64,000 nt of DNA from Styela clava. Lineage: Eukaryota > Chordata > Ascidiacea > Stolidobranchia > Styelidae. The notes under the pieces are model-generated. The model saw only the letters and a program-made list of their open reading frames with translations. It was not told the origin of the DNA and searched no databases. Of the stretch, positions 47,898 through 61,323 are shown in pieces; within the stretch, counting starts at the first letter, position 1, and each line of letters opens with the position of its first letter. The position numbers and the translations under genes were made by a program. The stretch is taken from NCBI RefSeq assembly GCF_964204865.1, contig NC_135250.1:8742001-8806000 (forward strand), given 5' to 3'.

Positions 47898-50854
47898 ATG
47901 CAAAATTATGACTGCAAAGTGGACCGAACTGTGTCTTACGTTAATCAAGGCACGATTTTAACCGGGGATACAAGACAGAATGGTAACAATTCGGACAAAT
48001 CTTCAACGGAAATATTATTGGAGAAAATAAGATCATATGGAGATAAAACTGCACTGGTAAGATGAGATCAGCTATAGCTAAACGTAATTCTTAACATATT
48101 ATTTTATTTGGCGGAAATGGCTTCTCAGCCGTTTTCTTGTAAGCATGGACTCGGAGTAATTATAATCTCGTCTCATATTTACTACATTTGTCCCGAATTA
48201 TGTTATGTTGATTTTGACGGCCAATATGGAAGAGCCACATGTAGGTAGCTCGTTCATAAAGTTGCCTTAGCTTTTTCTCACGCTAATTTCTTGTTGAATA
48301 TTTGTAATATAGATAAAATATTTACAAGCATCATTATTCTTTATGTGGGCAGGTAGACGACTCTAATGGCGGAAACTCTTTGACGTACAGTCAATTTTAC
48401 AATCAAATCAGAAATTGTGCAGGGTATTTGTACGAACAAGGATTGAGAAAAAGAGACGTTGTCGCGCTATGTTCGTCAAACTGCCTGGAATTTCCAGTTG
48501 TAATGCTGGGAATCATTGCTTGTGGTGCTAGAGTCTCTTTGTGCACCCCGACATTCACAAAAGGTATGTCATATTTTAGGAAAATTTATATCTATGTTGA
48601 CATGGGATGGTGAAAACCAGATTCTGAAATGTAAATAACCATAATAACACGTATCACCATCTAAAAGTCGTGGGGATATCAGTCCAAATATTGCTTTCTT
48701 TAATCATTTTATATGGGCACGATTCCATGCGCGAAAAACGTTTACCTGATCAATTGGTAATTAAATAGTATACCATGATGTGTTCTGAGTTATGACAGAA
48801 AATATGCTTCAAGTAAATAGTTGTACAAAGCATGCAGAGTGGAATTCACGACTAAACGGCATGTGGTTTTCTTTAATCGTCAGTTCACAGAAAATACCAA
48901 TTGTATAAAATTTTCGGCTTCGGTATATTGCAACGTGAGCATGAATGAAGAGTTGAACCAAACTATATGTTGGCCTCGCAGGTTTGAGATTTCGATTCAA
49001 GCCCATCGCCAAACCAGAATGTTTCGTCTATTCGGATTTGAGGCATGTAAAGTTTGATAAAAAAAAGAATACATAAACCTTTATCAGTAAAACATGTTAT
49101 CGAAATTATTGTTCTTCAGAAAAAATGTTTGAACACTTCCAACATTGTGGACCGACTATGGTCATTTCAACAGAAGAGGCCTCTGAAACAGTGGATCAGG
49201 TTGTGCAGAAAATCAGAATGGTGAAGGTATCAAAAAAAAATACGACGTAATCTGAAAAATATATTTAAATAAATACGATATGATCTATTCTTCGATATAA
49301 ATTTCTTATCCGTTTACCTCTGGCAGAGGCGTGCCAAAGCGAGTGTCGGGCGAGTTTCTGATAATGAGAATAATAAATTAAAGGTCAAGTAAGAGTGAAA
49401 TATTTATATTATTATTATTTTTTTCAAACTAAGCAACAAACGCACCCCTATAACGTTCTGCCGGGGCGACTTTCCCTTTGGCCCTCTTTAGACAAGTCCC
49501 TTCCTTCCAGTGCGTCTCTGTTTCACATTCTCCCTGGTTTTTGACCTCGTGCGTTATAATATTTACAAGCAAACATCTACTTATTCTAAATTTGCAGAAA
49601 GTGATTATCATCGGAGAAAGTGAGAAATATATAACAACCTCGTATTTTTTTCAATCGACAAGTGGTGAGTAGTTTTCTCGTGTTTCATTTCAATGATTGG
49701 TGTTGGAAAAACTTCATAGATAAATCAGTGACTTGATAATGTATGTTACATTGCTACAATGTAACTTTTCAGTCTTACTATTATTTCTTCAGATTTTCCG
49801 AGAGTTGACATTAACCCTAACTTTGACGTAGCAATTATATCCTATGCAAACGATGACAACGAAACACTGAAAGACAATTCTACAACACATACAAGCATTA
49901 CTAGAAGAATTGAGTGTATTGCACAAACGTAAGTGAATAGAATAGCGTTTCACTTTTTATCTCCAAGAAAGCAAAAACAAACGCGCCTGTCGAGTATATA
50001 ACAAAAATGATAAGATGCTCCAGAAGTATGCGCACCAAGATGTCGCACAGCCTGAATCCTAACCGGTACACACATACTACGTTCAGGTTGTGCGCCATCT
50101 TGGTGTGCATACTTCTGGAGGTCCAAGGATAAAATGTAATCTTTCCCCCTTCAACCGCGCGTTTCAACACGATTTTTTCGCAATATTTTCAGATTATGGT
50201 CACCAACCAAAAACGATTCACAGTGTAATTATTTTGACATACCAATGATTCAGAAGTTAGGCGTGGAGACGATGCTTGCGTCACTTTTTGCAGGGTTTAA
50301 ATTAGTCTTCAGAAAGAGATGTGACATCAAAAGCATGCTGAAGGCCGTAAAAACCCATCAGGTAAGACCTATATTTACTAGTAATGAAACGCCCAAATAA
50401 AATTTGAAGTTGCGACTTCATATCGTGCGTGTCAATCCACTTTATAATGCTGAAATAACGACATGAATCGTTAAAATACCCAAGAATTATTAGTATTCAG
50501 AATTGGAAGTGATTATAGTTAAATTTATGAGGTGTGTTCAAACTGTACTCGTTACTACAATGCGACGGTATTGTAGCTAGGTAAAGATTTTACAAATCAC
50601 ATCTAAGAAGCTTTCAACAACGAAAGTATTGATAGCGCTCGCTTGCTTTTATTAAAACTAAATTGAAAACTATATTGCAATTCAGGTTACAACAGTTTTC
50701 ACACGTGATACGACTGCGGTTGGATTGATGCAGGATGACATTAAATTTGACTGTGGAAAGTCATCTATGAGAATAATAAATTTTTCGGGGCCAACTATGC
50801 AGTCCGAATTGATTGAGAAAGTTGAAAGAAAGTATCAAGTTGACGTTAATCAGG
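47898..50854 (+). CDS. Degenerate/truncated AMP-dependent ligase (4CL/acyl-CoA synthetase type)
   Basis: Exons: 47898-48056, 48353-48563, 49120-49226, 49598-49664, 49793-49928, 50193-50361, 50686-50854, all GT/AG and in one frame. The N-terminal part matches the ANL superfamily: SLTYSQFYNQIRNCAGYL, VALCSSNCLEFPVVMLGIIA, GARVSLCTPTFT, VKKVIIIGES, then LASLFAGFKLVFRKRCD and KTHQVTTVF. The ATP-binding loop expected as S-S-G-T-T-G-x-P-K after FDVAIISY is absent; that stretch reads ANDDNETLKDNSTTH. The frame stops being recognisable where the YG-x-TE motif should follow; a weak extra exon at 51008-51054 would add 15 residues and a stop (354 residues in all, versus about 550 for the family). No adenylation activity is expected. 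Likely a pseudoenzyme or decaying copy; start codon chosen as the first ATG in frame. Confidence 0.7.
50020..50119. mobile_element. Short palindromic element
   Basis: The two halves are inverted copies of about 40 bp: ctccagaagtatgcgcacca at the left and tggtgtgcatacttctggag at the right, joined by a short loop. A related single arm is at 12518-12540 (cttcagaagtatgtgcacca). It lies in an intron of the ligase-like gene. Confidence 0.7.
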
Positions 50855-53800
50855 GTAAATATTGTTCCATATTGAAATGGAGAAATTTTATATAAAAGCA
50901 AGGAATGGTGGATAATATTCACACGGTTGAATGTTATTTATCCTTTGTATCGAGGGGTTGCAATCTCAAAAATAATAAATATTTCCAACGTCATGTCCTA
51001 TTTTCAGATATATATAGGCGCTACAGATCCATTTATCCGTTTGTCACATTATAACCTTTCCTTGAATAAGGAAATGGTATTCACGCCATTTCATTTTGTT
51101 CAGATATTCAAGATTCGTTGTGATTGATAAAAAAATATTGGACGAACAAATAACACAGGGTATACGATTGTGATGCATCTGTTTGGAGTGAATATTTCAA
51201 AATTAAAAGAGCTGAATATATATATACCTATAAAGGGCTGAGAATTTCATAAAAAGCCGCTTTAACTGTTAAACTGGTATAATAGACTGCTTAACCACTG
51301 TTGGTGTCAAAGGCCCGGCATAAATTGACTTCTCCACACTGAATATTTAATTTTCGGAAATAAAGCTTGTCCGTAGACCAAAAGTATCTACCTAGTAACT
51401 AGCCGCTCTGCTCAGTTGATCTTTCACAAAAATATGCAACTGTTTTGAATATTTATTTGGAGGTATTTTCACATTGATCTGGGCATTAACATATGTATGT
51501 ATACCTTGTACGGCAGATCAAAATCAATTATACTGTTAACCATTTAATAACGGTTAACTATTCTCAGACATAACGTATATCCCTAATAAAGGTCCTGCGG
51601 AACAACTGAATAGCATATACACGAGTGACTGCAATATGCACATATACCGATTTTCCATTTGTAGTAATTGCAAGACTCAACATAGACCCTAACCACCTTC
51701 CTGCAGCATAAATTTATGTTGGGTTCTATACTAATTCATTTTGGGCACCTAGAATTGTATCAGTATCGCTCAAGGCACATCAGTGATTGCTGTAACTTCG
51801 CTCAGTCACGTCTCTCGATTCTGAGTTGAATGCACGAGCAAAATTCCATTCTTTACATAGATTACATAAAGGAGCGAGCGAATCCATCATTTTTCTATGT
51901 CCCGACGACCGACCTCACCCTAGCAATGAGCATAGTAATTGCTCAAGTAATCTGATGAAATGAGAAGTTGTCACTTTTTTTTTTTAAATTTGTATGAAAA
52001 TATCTCATACGACATCATGCGTTTATAATATAAATCTGTTGAACAAAAAAAAGCTTATTGTCATGACAAATAGCAAAATGACTGCAATGCGCAACTGCCA
52101 CATCTACAGAGATTAAATAACGGAAAGGAGAGGCGGGGTTCAGGCTGGGCAGAACAATGTTTGGGAATACCTCCTCGCACGGAACAACTATTATTTCGGT
52201 ATCTTTCATGTAGGTGCCGCAGCCCAAGCCCACTATTGAAAATGATACCTATTTCAACCTACTAAGAAACACTTTAGCGATATTTACTGAAAAAACACCT
52301 TTAAAAATGAATGAACTCAAATTCTCACAATCTATGTAACTGGATCACTGATAGATTCATAAAGAGTTTTGAGTCGATACGGTGAATTGTGACAAAAATG
52401 CGAAAACACTTGCGTTCATTAGATCACATTGCCATTTGTTATATTCAACCCTTATGCTTCTGATTACCTAAATTACTTGCGGGCAGATGGTCAAAATAAA
52501 ATCTACATTAATTGTAAAACAGGAGCGGAAAGGGAAATTGGTCAATGTGCTTTATGACCATTAACCACTCATACTCGCAGATCATTAATTCACCTACAAA
52601 TAAAAAAAGGCATTTTTTTACAGCTTTTTAAAAACAGTAAAAAATAACTTATATATGTGTTGTCACGAGAAATCAAATCGGTCGCACAAGCATGTAAAAT
52701 CCATTGAAGCCGTGTTAACGTCCATGGGAAGAAAAACTTGACTTTATATATTTTTTTAAATATGGAACATCAATACGTGCGCAGAGCCTTGAATCTTTCC
52801 CTATCACACTCAAGTATATTACGAAGATGGTAATTCTTGCTTCCAGCCTGGTTTTACAAAAATTGCATTTCATTCGTTCCAGCTGAAAGGCAATGCCAGC
52901 TAATCGGAAATGCTGATATATACATTGTATTATTTAACAGGCTGAGCTATGTTCAAAGAAGTGAAAAAAAACAAGACAGTGGAATCTGCAGATATGCGTT
53001 TGTTTTTACAGAAAGTGTCAATCCCGATGATTGCCCATAATCGTAACTAACTCTTTTTGGTCTAGAAAATTAATAGTTTTAACCACTATTTTTGCCACCC
53101 ATTCATAAAAGCAATCGTATTTTTGCGCGTAGTAGAAACTTTATTCCGTGCCAATGTTAATTCCTTTCATAATATAGGTTCGCCAGTTACTTCTGGGAAA
53201 TAAAGTCGACTGCTCGAAATAGGATTTCCCATATTGTCGCTTTTAAAATTTTTGAACGTTTTCGCAATATAATGTTAAATATATATTCACCCAAAAGAGG
53301 TGACAAATAAAATTATTGAAAAACAGTATGGTAGTAAAAATGCAGCAAGAGCTCAAGTCAGATAGATGGTATATATATTATTCCATACAGTCCATATTGT
53401 TAGATGTTCCTGTAATCTTGTTATATGTAGTTATGCTTCATTCCATGCATGGAGTATATTTTTTCAATATATTCGTGGAATGTACACCTTGTTGAAATTC
53501 AGTGATAGGCAGATTTTATTATTAGAACAGGTACAAATAATTGCAAGTTTCTGTGATATAGTTCTGTGAGTTTGTTAAAATGAGTTCTGTGCAAGTAGCG
53601 ATATTTATATCAAGAATTTTTATATTAAAATTTGTTGCTCGTTGTTTAATATTTTAGGTTTACCGTACAGTGATACAACTTTGGACCCAAAATGGCACGT
53701 GTGACGTCACACAAGCGCTTATAACGTACCCAATGCATGGACTTACTTATTTGGGGTTGGGTTGTACCGGTAGACACTTTGCTTCTAACTCGCCGAATGA

Positions 53801-54223
53801 ATGTGCGTGACCTTGCTATGAAGAAATATCCTTAAAAATAGGCTTTGCAATACCTGTTTGTCGTATTTCCGGTAACAGGCATAATCCTCATTGAAGATAA
53901 TGTGCAGAACGAGCCACATATACCTCAAACTCCCAAATCCAAATTATTATTTCGAATTATGAAGAGTAAGAAAACCAAAATCAGACCTTATCTAACGCCA
54001 ACGGTCTAAGGCTCGAAGCCCTAAGGAATCAGACCTTGGGCACACGTAGTAGGCCACTTGCTACAATATATGTTTGCTGTGAGCTGTTACGCAAAGTTTT
54101 AGTAATCAAACTTTTTTATGCAAGAGTTCCTAGACAGCCTACCTAACCCTGATCTACAAATTTATTTATCTTCGTATTTTAACCACATGATTGTTCTTTT
54201 CTTGTTATTGTTGTAAACTGCTT

Positions 54224-54251
54224 GTCTGAGGAAGCCTGATTTTGGTCAGAC
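54224..54251. repeat. Hairpin gtctga...tcagac followed by cgaaacgtt
   Basis: gtctga (54224-54229) and tcagac (54246-54251) are exact inverted repeats around aggaagcctgattttgg, followed by gaaacgtta. Similar 'ctgaggaagcc...cagacgaaacg' modules occur at the ends of some retroelements and resemble a hammerhead core. No element body was identified. Confidence 0.4.
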
Positions 54252-55409
54252 GAAACGTTACAGAAATACATTTTGTTGTGTGCAGCAGACTCTTGAATTG
54301 CATATCATTATTAAACAAGAGGTAAAAGAATGTATTGTGAATCTGACAAATATGCTTAAATGTAATTGTGAAACGAAATTAATCTACATTTTGAGCAGAA
54401 TACATCAGTTTTAAACTTCAATCATGTTATGGCAATTGCAGAAGAAATGTTGATTCACAGAATAAATTTCTGGCTCTAAGTGCTGTTAAGTTGGACGTAC
54501 TTTCAAGAGATTTATTATTTCGAAAAATTGATTCTATTTGTTGAAAATAGTGTTGGTGGTTGATCAGATGCTCAGCTGATGATTTTAATGCATTATTATA
54601 CTCTCATTAACTCATAATTGCCATAATTTACTCCGTGGGATCGCAGGGATATCTATAACGGTGATATCTTGAAATTAATCGAGTGGCGGCATTGCGATAG
54701 AGCGGAGTAGGAGTTGCAGGGACAGCTCATATTGGTGAAATTGGCAAGAATACAAATCAAAATGTAATCGACATTTTTATGGTTGCGGATTACCGTGTTA
54801 CCGCGACGCAATCGCAGATTTAATTTATCACAATTAAATGAATAAAGCAACCATTTTAAATACGTATATTGATCATGAATTGAATATTTTATTCAACAGG
54901 AAAACCATTACATATCCGTTGAAAAAGTCGGCTCTTTTAACGACTGGCGTAATCTCGAGGACTGACTCAGGAGCCGTACCGCGGGGATTTCGTGTCGATG
55001 AATATGTATTTTTCATCTACTAATATACTTTAGATGTATTTTAATTGTTTTTAATTTAAATTTCCTCTCGGGATATTATACCAGATCTTTCTAATGACGA
55101 CAACGAATTTGCATGAGTGCAATATATATAAAAACTAAATATAATCGGGCAGTTGATCACACTTTATTATGTCCGCGGATTGGCGTGGTATTTTAGACAG
55201 GTAATGAGTTTATTTTGTCGTGAGTCGCCGCAACCGCGAGTTACTTTGAACACAAATGAATTAAAATAGAGAGACATTTTGAATTATTGTAGTTATTACG
55301 AGACAGAAAAATTCATTATAACACGGAAAGCCGGTAGTTTTAACGAACGCGGAGACCGTTTCAAGAGCCGTTACATGTAAATTTCTGAATCCATCTTGTG
55401 ACCTCTCGC

Positions 55410-55447
55410 CCCCCCCCCCCCCCCGTGAGCATCTCGCCCCCCCCCCC
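55410..55447. repeat. Interrupted poly-C tract
   Basis: Two runs of C (roughly 18 and 13) separated by gtgagcatctcg. Such tracts are unstable and prone to sequencing error. Confidence 0.8.
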
Positions 55448-57649
55448 TGTATCTTCAACGGTGTACGACCCTGTAAATAACAAGGTGATTTAACGATGTT
55501 TTAGACGGTAGTGTTTTCTAGGAATTGGGAATTGTTAATTTTCAGTCGTATCAAGTTATGTTAGACTCGGATATTATGTAGAAAAAAAAATGCTCACTTA
55601 GAAAACACTCTCGCTTATTAACGCAAACTGAAAACAAATCACGTACTTGTTGATGAGGGGCGTATACATATCTAAAAGTATTCAGTGTTTTAGCATATTC
55701 GTGAACATCTATCAATGTGACAAATAGTTTCATTTCGCTCCATGTACAATTTTTAAAGAAAATATGTATTCATATGGCAGTGCTAGTATCTTTAAGATTG
55801 AGGGTATTAGTTTTGAATAGTCGATCGCTATAAGACAAAGAAGTCTATCTCCTTCCCAGAACTTCCTTTGGTCAGCTAGGTTTTCTAAAGTGGCAGGGCG
55901 GGGTTCGTCTCACCTACGGTCACATCACACATAATGTAACATTGACATAACCATCCGACGTGTTTTTCAATGCATAGTCAACTACATATCAGTCAAATAC
56001 TCATTTAACCATGAAAGTGTGATGACATTGATAATTCACTATTCACTTCACTGACTGGCACACTGTTTTCTCACCACCTGCGTCTGCATCAGTCTCGAAG
56101 CATGCAACTCCTTTTTACAATCGCAAGACTGGTAGGAACTGTCTGAATCTAGGCCACTTCTGGCATGAGGTATGTACTGTTGCTAGTGGCAACCGCATTG
56201 GAATCGTTATGACGTCATGAAGTGGGTCGAAGCCAGTGACTTTCTTAATTCTCAGCTGCTCCTGGCCTTATTTATGCACGGTTACTAGTGGTAACTGACA
56301 TGAAACATCGTGACGTCATTAAGGTAATCAAATATGATTTCCTAGTTAGGAAGGTCAAAATCACCGACCCTTAAAAATATCCTGTCGAATCGGCATGGAC
56401 CGTAGTCGCCTCACAATGATATCCAAAATCGAAGAGATTATCATTTCACATTCAAAAGATGAGATCGGTCGGAGCACAAAGAGGTAGTTGATCTGGATTG
56501 TACGGGTTTGGTGCGGTGAAAGTCCCTTCAAGTGGGATGAAAGTCACCCCAGAGAATAATATGAAAATCCGCTGATTTGTTGACATTTCATCCGCAACAA
56601 CAGCATGTATCCCTACACATCACATCGTGGGAATGTTTGAAAATGTGTATATTGTGGTTGTTAAATAGGATTAATTGAATAATTTGATTTAAGCAATATA
56701 TTACAGAAGTATGACATAGAACTGTGTTCAAAATCTTAACCAACCCTTTGTGCCACATTCTGTATTGCAAATTTGAATGGTAACCAGTCTACACTTTGCA
56801 CCTGAACGGATTTTATTGAATACAATGAGTATCAAGAACAACAACTTAATAACAAAAAGACCCATAGGTTCACTTCGTTTCCAATGTCCCTTGCAATTGC
56901 ATTTGTAGTTACACAAAAAAAACCAGTACTTTTCTGAATAATGAAAACGTGGAGCTGAAACCACCTGACATGTTAATCAATGCATAGTCTACTCAGTATG
57001 ATGACATTGATAATTTGTTATTCACTGACCGGCCTATTGTTTCTATCCATACTGCCAGTAAAAATAAACACATAAAACACGCCCTGACTTGGACATCACT
57101 TTTTCGGAGGATTCTTCTTGTCTTCCTTGTTGTTGTTCGCGAGCGAGCCCCATACCAAGATATTCGGGTAGAATATCTCTGAGCCCAAACTCTTTTTATG
57201 TACTGTTGCTAGTGGTAACCGGAGTAGAAACATTGTGACCACACTAAAATCCCAAAATGGTTTCTTGGTTAAAAAGATCAAAATCACCCTCTCTACAAGT
57301 ATCCGGGTGTTAGTTATACACATATAATACATCCCATTCGCTTCTAGAATTTTTTCCAGAAAACCCATTTTGATTTGCCGTTTCTCAATCTATCAAAAAA
57401 TATTGACGATTTATTTTTATTAAAGATGATACTACAATGAAATGTAATAAAACCGACGTAGCATTATTTTTTAAGCTTTACGTCAGTATTTAAGAATATG
57501 TATTAAAAAAGTTCTCCGTACATCCGATTTGGATAGAAAGTTTCTGGACTGCTTGCCATCTAAATCCTATTGAGTTTCTGATTCAAATATTGAAAGCTCT
57601 CAATTTTTTTTAAAAACTAGAGACAAATAAGCAAGGAACTTCTTCCCAT

Positions 57650-58390
57650 GAATCTAATGAATAGTGTGAATAAGGTCTCTAAACAAACTTAACGTAACAA
57701 GGTTATTTTTGGCTTGAACCAATTTGTCTAGGAACGACATTTCCATTTCCTAAAATATCTATATAAGTAAAAAACGAATATTCGTCTTGATAAACTTATC
57801 AAATCCAAAAACTGACTTTGGTTTCAAATTGCGGTTTTTCAAATTCATCATCCCGGTATGTTATTTTTTGAAAAGTCAAAATATTTGCAAATAACAGGTT
57901 AGACAGAAACGATAAAAAAAGTAGTAGCAAGCAGTTTTAGTCATTTTGCTGTACATCCTTCAACTTACGAGGATCTTTCAAATGTTCCAGTAGACAAAAG
58001 AGACGAACTTATCTGTTTTCTGGGAATAGTAGGCTATATATCACTACTGCTACCACAATTCTGAAATGTCTGTTGCACTTGAAAGCTGAAATAAAAACAC
58101 GATCATCGTAATCACAATAAACAAAATTAAATTACTAAAATTTACGCTATAAAACACGAGTTGAGTAGTGAGAATTTCTCGTCTTTATGGAAATATCATT
58201 CATTTTACAACTAGTAAGGGGATTCCCATGAATCTAATAAATATGGAGTGAATAGATTTTAAAAAAGTTACCGAAACAAGGTTATTTGTGGCTTGAACCA
58301 ATTTGTCTAGTAACGACATCTTCATTTCCTAAAAATCCAATATAGTTAAAACTTAAATATTCGTCTTTACTAAATCTAAAAAGAGGTTTT
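57650..58390. repeat. Two diverged copies of a ~170-bp block
   Basis: 57650-57830 and 58225-58390 share aatctaat(g/a)aata, acaaggttattt, ggcttgaaccaatttgtcta and cgacat(t/c)t(c/t)catttcctaaaa. A third, weaker relative is near 60990-61060. This belongs to the cassette array. Confidence 0.65.
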
Positions 58391-58502
58391 TAAACTAGAA
58401 TGTCATGGAAGGAGTATAACTCCAAATAATAACGATTCTAGATATAAAGTGAAGAGTTTGCAATTTTTATCATGATCAGAGAACAAAGAGGATTTTACTC
58501 AC

Positions 58503-58718
58503 GACTGTATCTTCAACGATTCTGGATTTTGTAAATTCAAAAGATTTAAATCCGATGCCCAAAGCAGGGAGTTTGCCTCCCAAACTGTCGGAGTTCTGAA
58601 AATAAAATGTTCTGTGAATAGTGGCAACATAAAATTATTAATTGAAACAGTTGAAAACTTACTTTCGTAAACGATTTTCCAGAGATACTCGCACAGGTTA
58701 AGTCAGAAACAGCGTCTT
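58503..58718 (-). CDS. Candidate pair of short exons (unknown protein)
   Basis: On minus, 58718-58663 is preceded by a good acceptor (ccatttgttcag) and followed by gtaagt; 58595-58503 is preceded by ttattttcag and followed by gtgagt. They join in phase and are open: ...DAVSDLTCASISGKSFTK then NSDSLGGKLPALGIGF and FEFTKSRIVEDTV. A related but stop-containing version of the second exon lies at 61214-61262. I do not recognise the protein. It may be the best surviving part of a gene repeated in the array, with unplaced flanking exons. Confidence 0.4.
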
Positions 58719-60024
58719 CTGAACAAATGGTAAAAGACAAAAATATTCAAATCGAACTGATATCCATAGAATAAAATCAATAAAAAATCGATTTGTAGAA
58801 GAATTTGTTACTCGCAGTCAGCTTCCACCTCTCAATATTATGAATTGTTTATGATGTGTAAAATCATTACATTGTGGTTAGGTTGTGTTCGTTAAGAACG
58901 AAACGCAGTTCACGACGATGGAAAAATAATCACACTTTTTTTTTTCAAGTATATTGTTGTTGTTATTACAAGATTCATCATCTTTGTGCAGCCATCGCTG
59001 CCAATACTATTTAATGTATGTCATTTGATTCATAAAGTTCTTCGTCCGCAAAGATTAATTTTTTTTGAGTGAAGTTATCTAACCATGTGGCATGCTTACC
59101 AATAAATATTCTATTAAATAGCAGCCTATTACTTTATCAGATATTGACGATTTGTCATTAACTTCACTGCCTGGCCTGTTGTGTCTGTTCATAATGCCTG
59201 TAAATTAGACTCACGAACTCGAAGTGACGTTGCAAAACCTTGAACCTATTTTAGTGGTCTCATGTTGTTTTGATCTAGTGCTGTCATTTTGTTTGTTATG
59301 CCTATGATCAGCGTTGGAACATTTTAAATATTCTTCCTTAACTTTTCTTGATTCTCTTCTCTTTAGCCATCTCGAATACCGTTTTTCCTATTCAGCACCT
59401 GCGTCTGCAACAGATTTGCAGCACGCAAGTCCTAAATCCAGCACCGGTAAAATCAGATATGAACTGGAACCCCAGCCGCTGCTGGTCTCGGTTACTAGTA
59501 GTAACTGAATATAAAATATTGTGATGTCATTAAGGTAATCAATAATGATTTCTTAGTTACAAAAGGTCCGATATCAAAAATAGAAGTTGATTTGGAATGA
59601 GCGGTGAAAGTCCCTTCAAGTGGGATGGAATTTACGCAAACGATTAGTTTGAAACCACGCCGATTCGTTGACATTCAATCCGCAATAACAGCATGTATCC
59701 GAAAACATCTTCTCTCACACGCTGACACGTCTTCCTCATAAGGATTGCACCTCATCTTAGACTAGAGGAAATTTCAAACAAACCGTCGCAAGAGCCGCGG
59801 GTTGGCCACTCTTGATCTAGCGCTGCCCTCGTTGGGTCAGTACCATTCTTCGATTGAATTACGTTTCCATCTGTTTTTTCTTTGCAACCAACGCCACCTT
59901 TGCGTCTTGGACATTTTTTTCGTTTTACACGCGTTCCCCCAATCCCCATATTTAATTTGGCTGAGAGGAATAGGATATACGTCAACGTTATTCAAAAACA
60001 CAATTAGTAGAAAATTATGAATAA

Positions 60025-60336
60025 ATGGGTTATAATAAATCTAGTATGGACGGTAGAAATGAGTATCGAATAAACCCACCACGACAGAATCCGGGTTCCT
60101 CTTCGCTTCTAGAATTTCTTCTAGGAAAGTCATTTTCATTTGCAGTTTCTCAGTCTATTAAAATATATTCACGAATTATTTTTATTAAAGATGGTATCAC
60201 AGTGAATTGGAATAAAACCGACTTACCATGTTGGAATTTTGAAACCATTTTCCTTGATTTCCTCTATTTTTGGCTTTTTAAAAGGCGATTTTGCTTTTTA
60301 TCATCATCGCTCGCGTCTGCAACCGAATTTGAGTAA
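60025..60336 (+). other. Reiterated open frame, copy 1 (coding status unknown)
   Basis: Open for 103 codons (MGYNKSSMDGRNEYRINPPR...). Related frames occur at 62084-62401 and 63252-63449. On the opposite strand the same DNA contains MTFLEEILEAKRNPDS followed by a possible donor, and a gtaagt donor after ccaacatg, so which strand is functional is not settled. No domain recognised. Confidence 0.35.
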
Positions 60337-61323
60337 TAACTAACCTGTTATAAACTGCGACACTTAGACAGTATAACCCTTGTAATTGCGTTTGTAACTA
60401 CCCACAAATAATCAAGACTTTTCCGTTTGATCAAGGCTTAGAATGTTCCCTAAAACATCTGGCATGTTTACCAATACATAATCTACTAAATAGCAGTCGA
60501 ATAAGCACATTACTTTATCAGATATTGACGATTTGTCATTAACTTCACTGTCTGGCCTGTTGTTTATATTTATAATGCCCGTAAATTAAACTCACAAACT
60601 AGAACTTAAAGTTGAAATCACTTTAGTGGTCTCATGTTGATTTGATCTAACGCTGTCATTTTGTTTGTTATCCCCATGATCAGCCTTGGAACATCATTTT
60701 AAATATTCCTTCTTAAATTTTCCTAAGTCTCTTCTCCCTTGACTTCTCGAAAGCCGTTTTAGTCATTCATCACCTGCGTCTGCAACAGGTTTGCAGCACG
60801 CAAGTCCCATATTATCTGCCAGCAAAAACAGATAATAACTTGGAACCCAAGTCACTTTTGGACCTATTTATGGACGGTTAGTAGTGGTAACTGAATATGA
60901 AACATTGTGATGCCATTGAGGCAATCAAAAATGATTTCATGGTTACGAACGGTAAAACCATTGGATTGTCTTTTCGATAATAACAAATCAAATCAATATA
61001 GTTAAAAACACAAATATTGGTCTTATTCAATTATATTAAATCTAAAAACTTACTTTGTTTTCAAATTGCGACTTGCCAACATCATCATGTATTATGAGTT
61101 CAAAGAGGTTGCTAAATTAAAATGTCAAAGTAGGACGGTAATGCCAAATAGTAACGATAAGTGAAAAGTTTGCAATTTTAATTATGATAAGAGAATAGGA
61201 CAAATTTCACTCACGACTGTATCACCAACGATTCAAGTTTCTGTAAATTTAAAATGTTTAAACACGTATGTCTGAACAAGTTTTAAATCAAAGAACGTCA
61301 TATAAACTCATCACATCGCTTAC

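Larger units (their letters stand above)
51055..55999. other. Intergenic, no supported gene
   Basis: Nearly 5 kb of AT-rich sequence. I searched it for the missing C-terminal half of the ligase-like gene (a YG-x-TE motif and hinge) without success. Open frames at 52837-53040 and 54838-55023 have no recognisable features. It contains a hairpin (54224-54251), a poly-C tract (55410-55447) and a TGACGTCA octamer near 53707. Confidence 0.55.

Noticed and set aside
53700-53715. TGACGTCA octamer as a CRE regulatory site
   Set aside because: Full-consensus octamers also occur near 10779, 56212 and 56310, some inside repeats, with no gene start close by; function cannot be supported.
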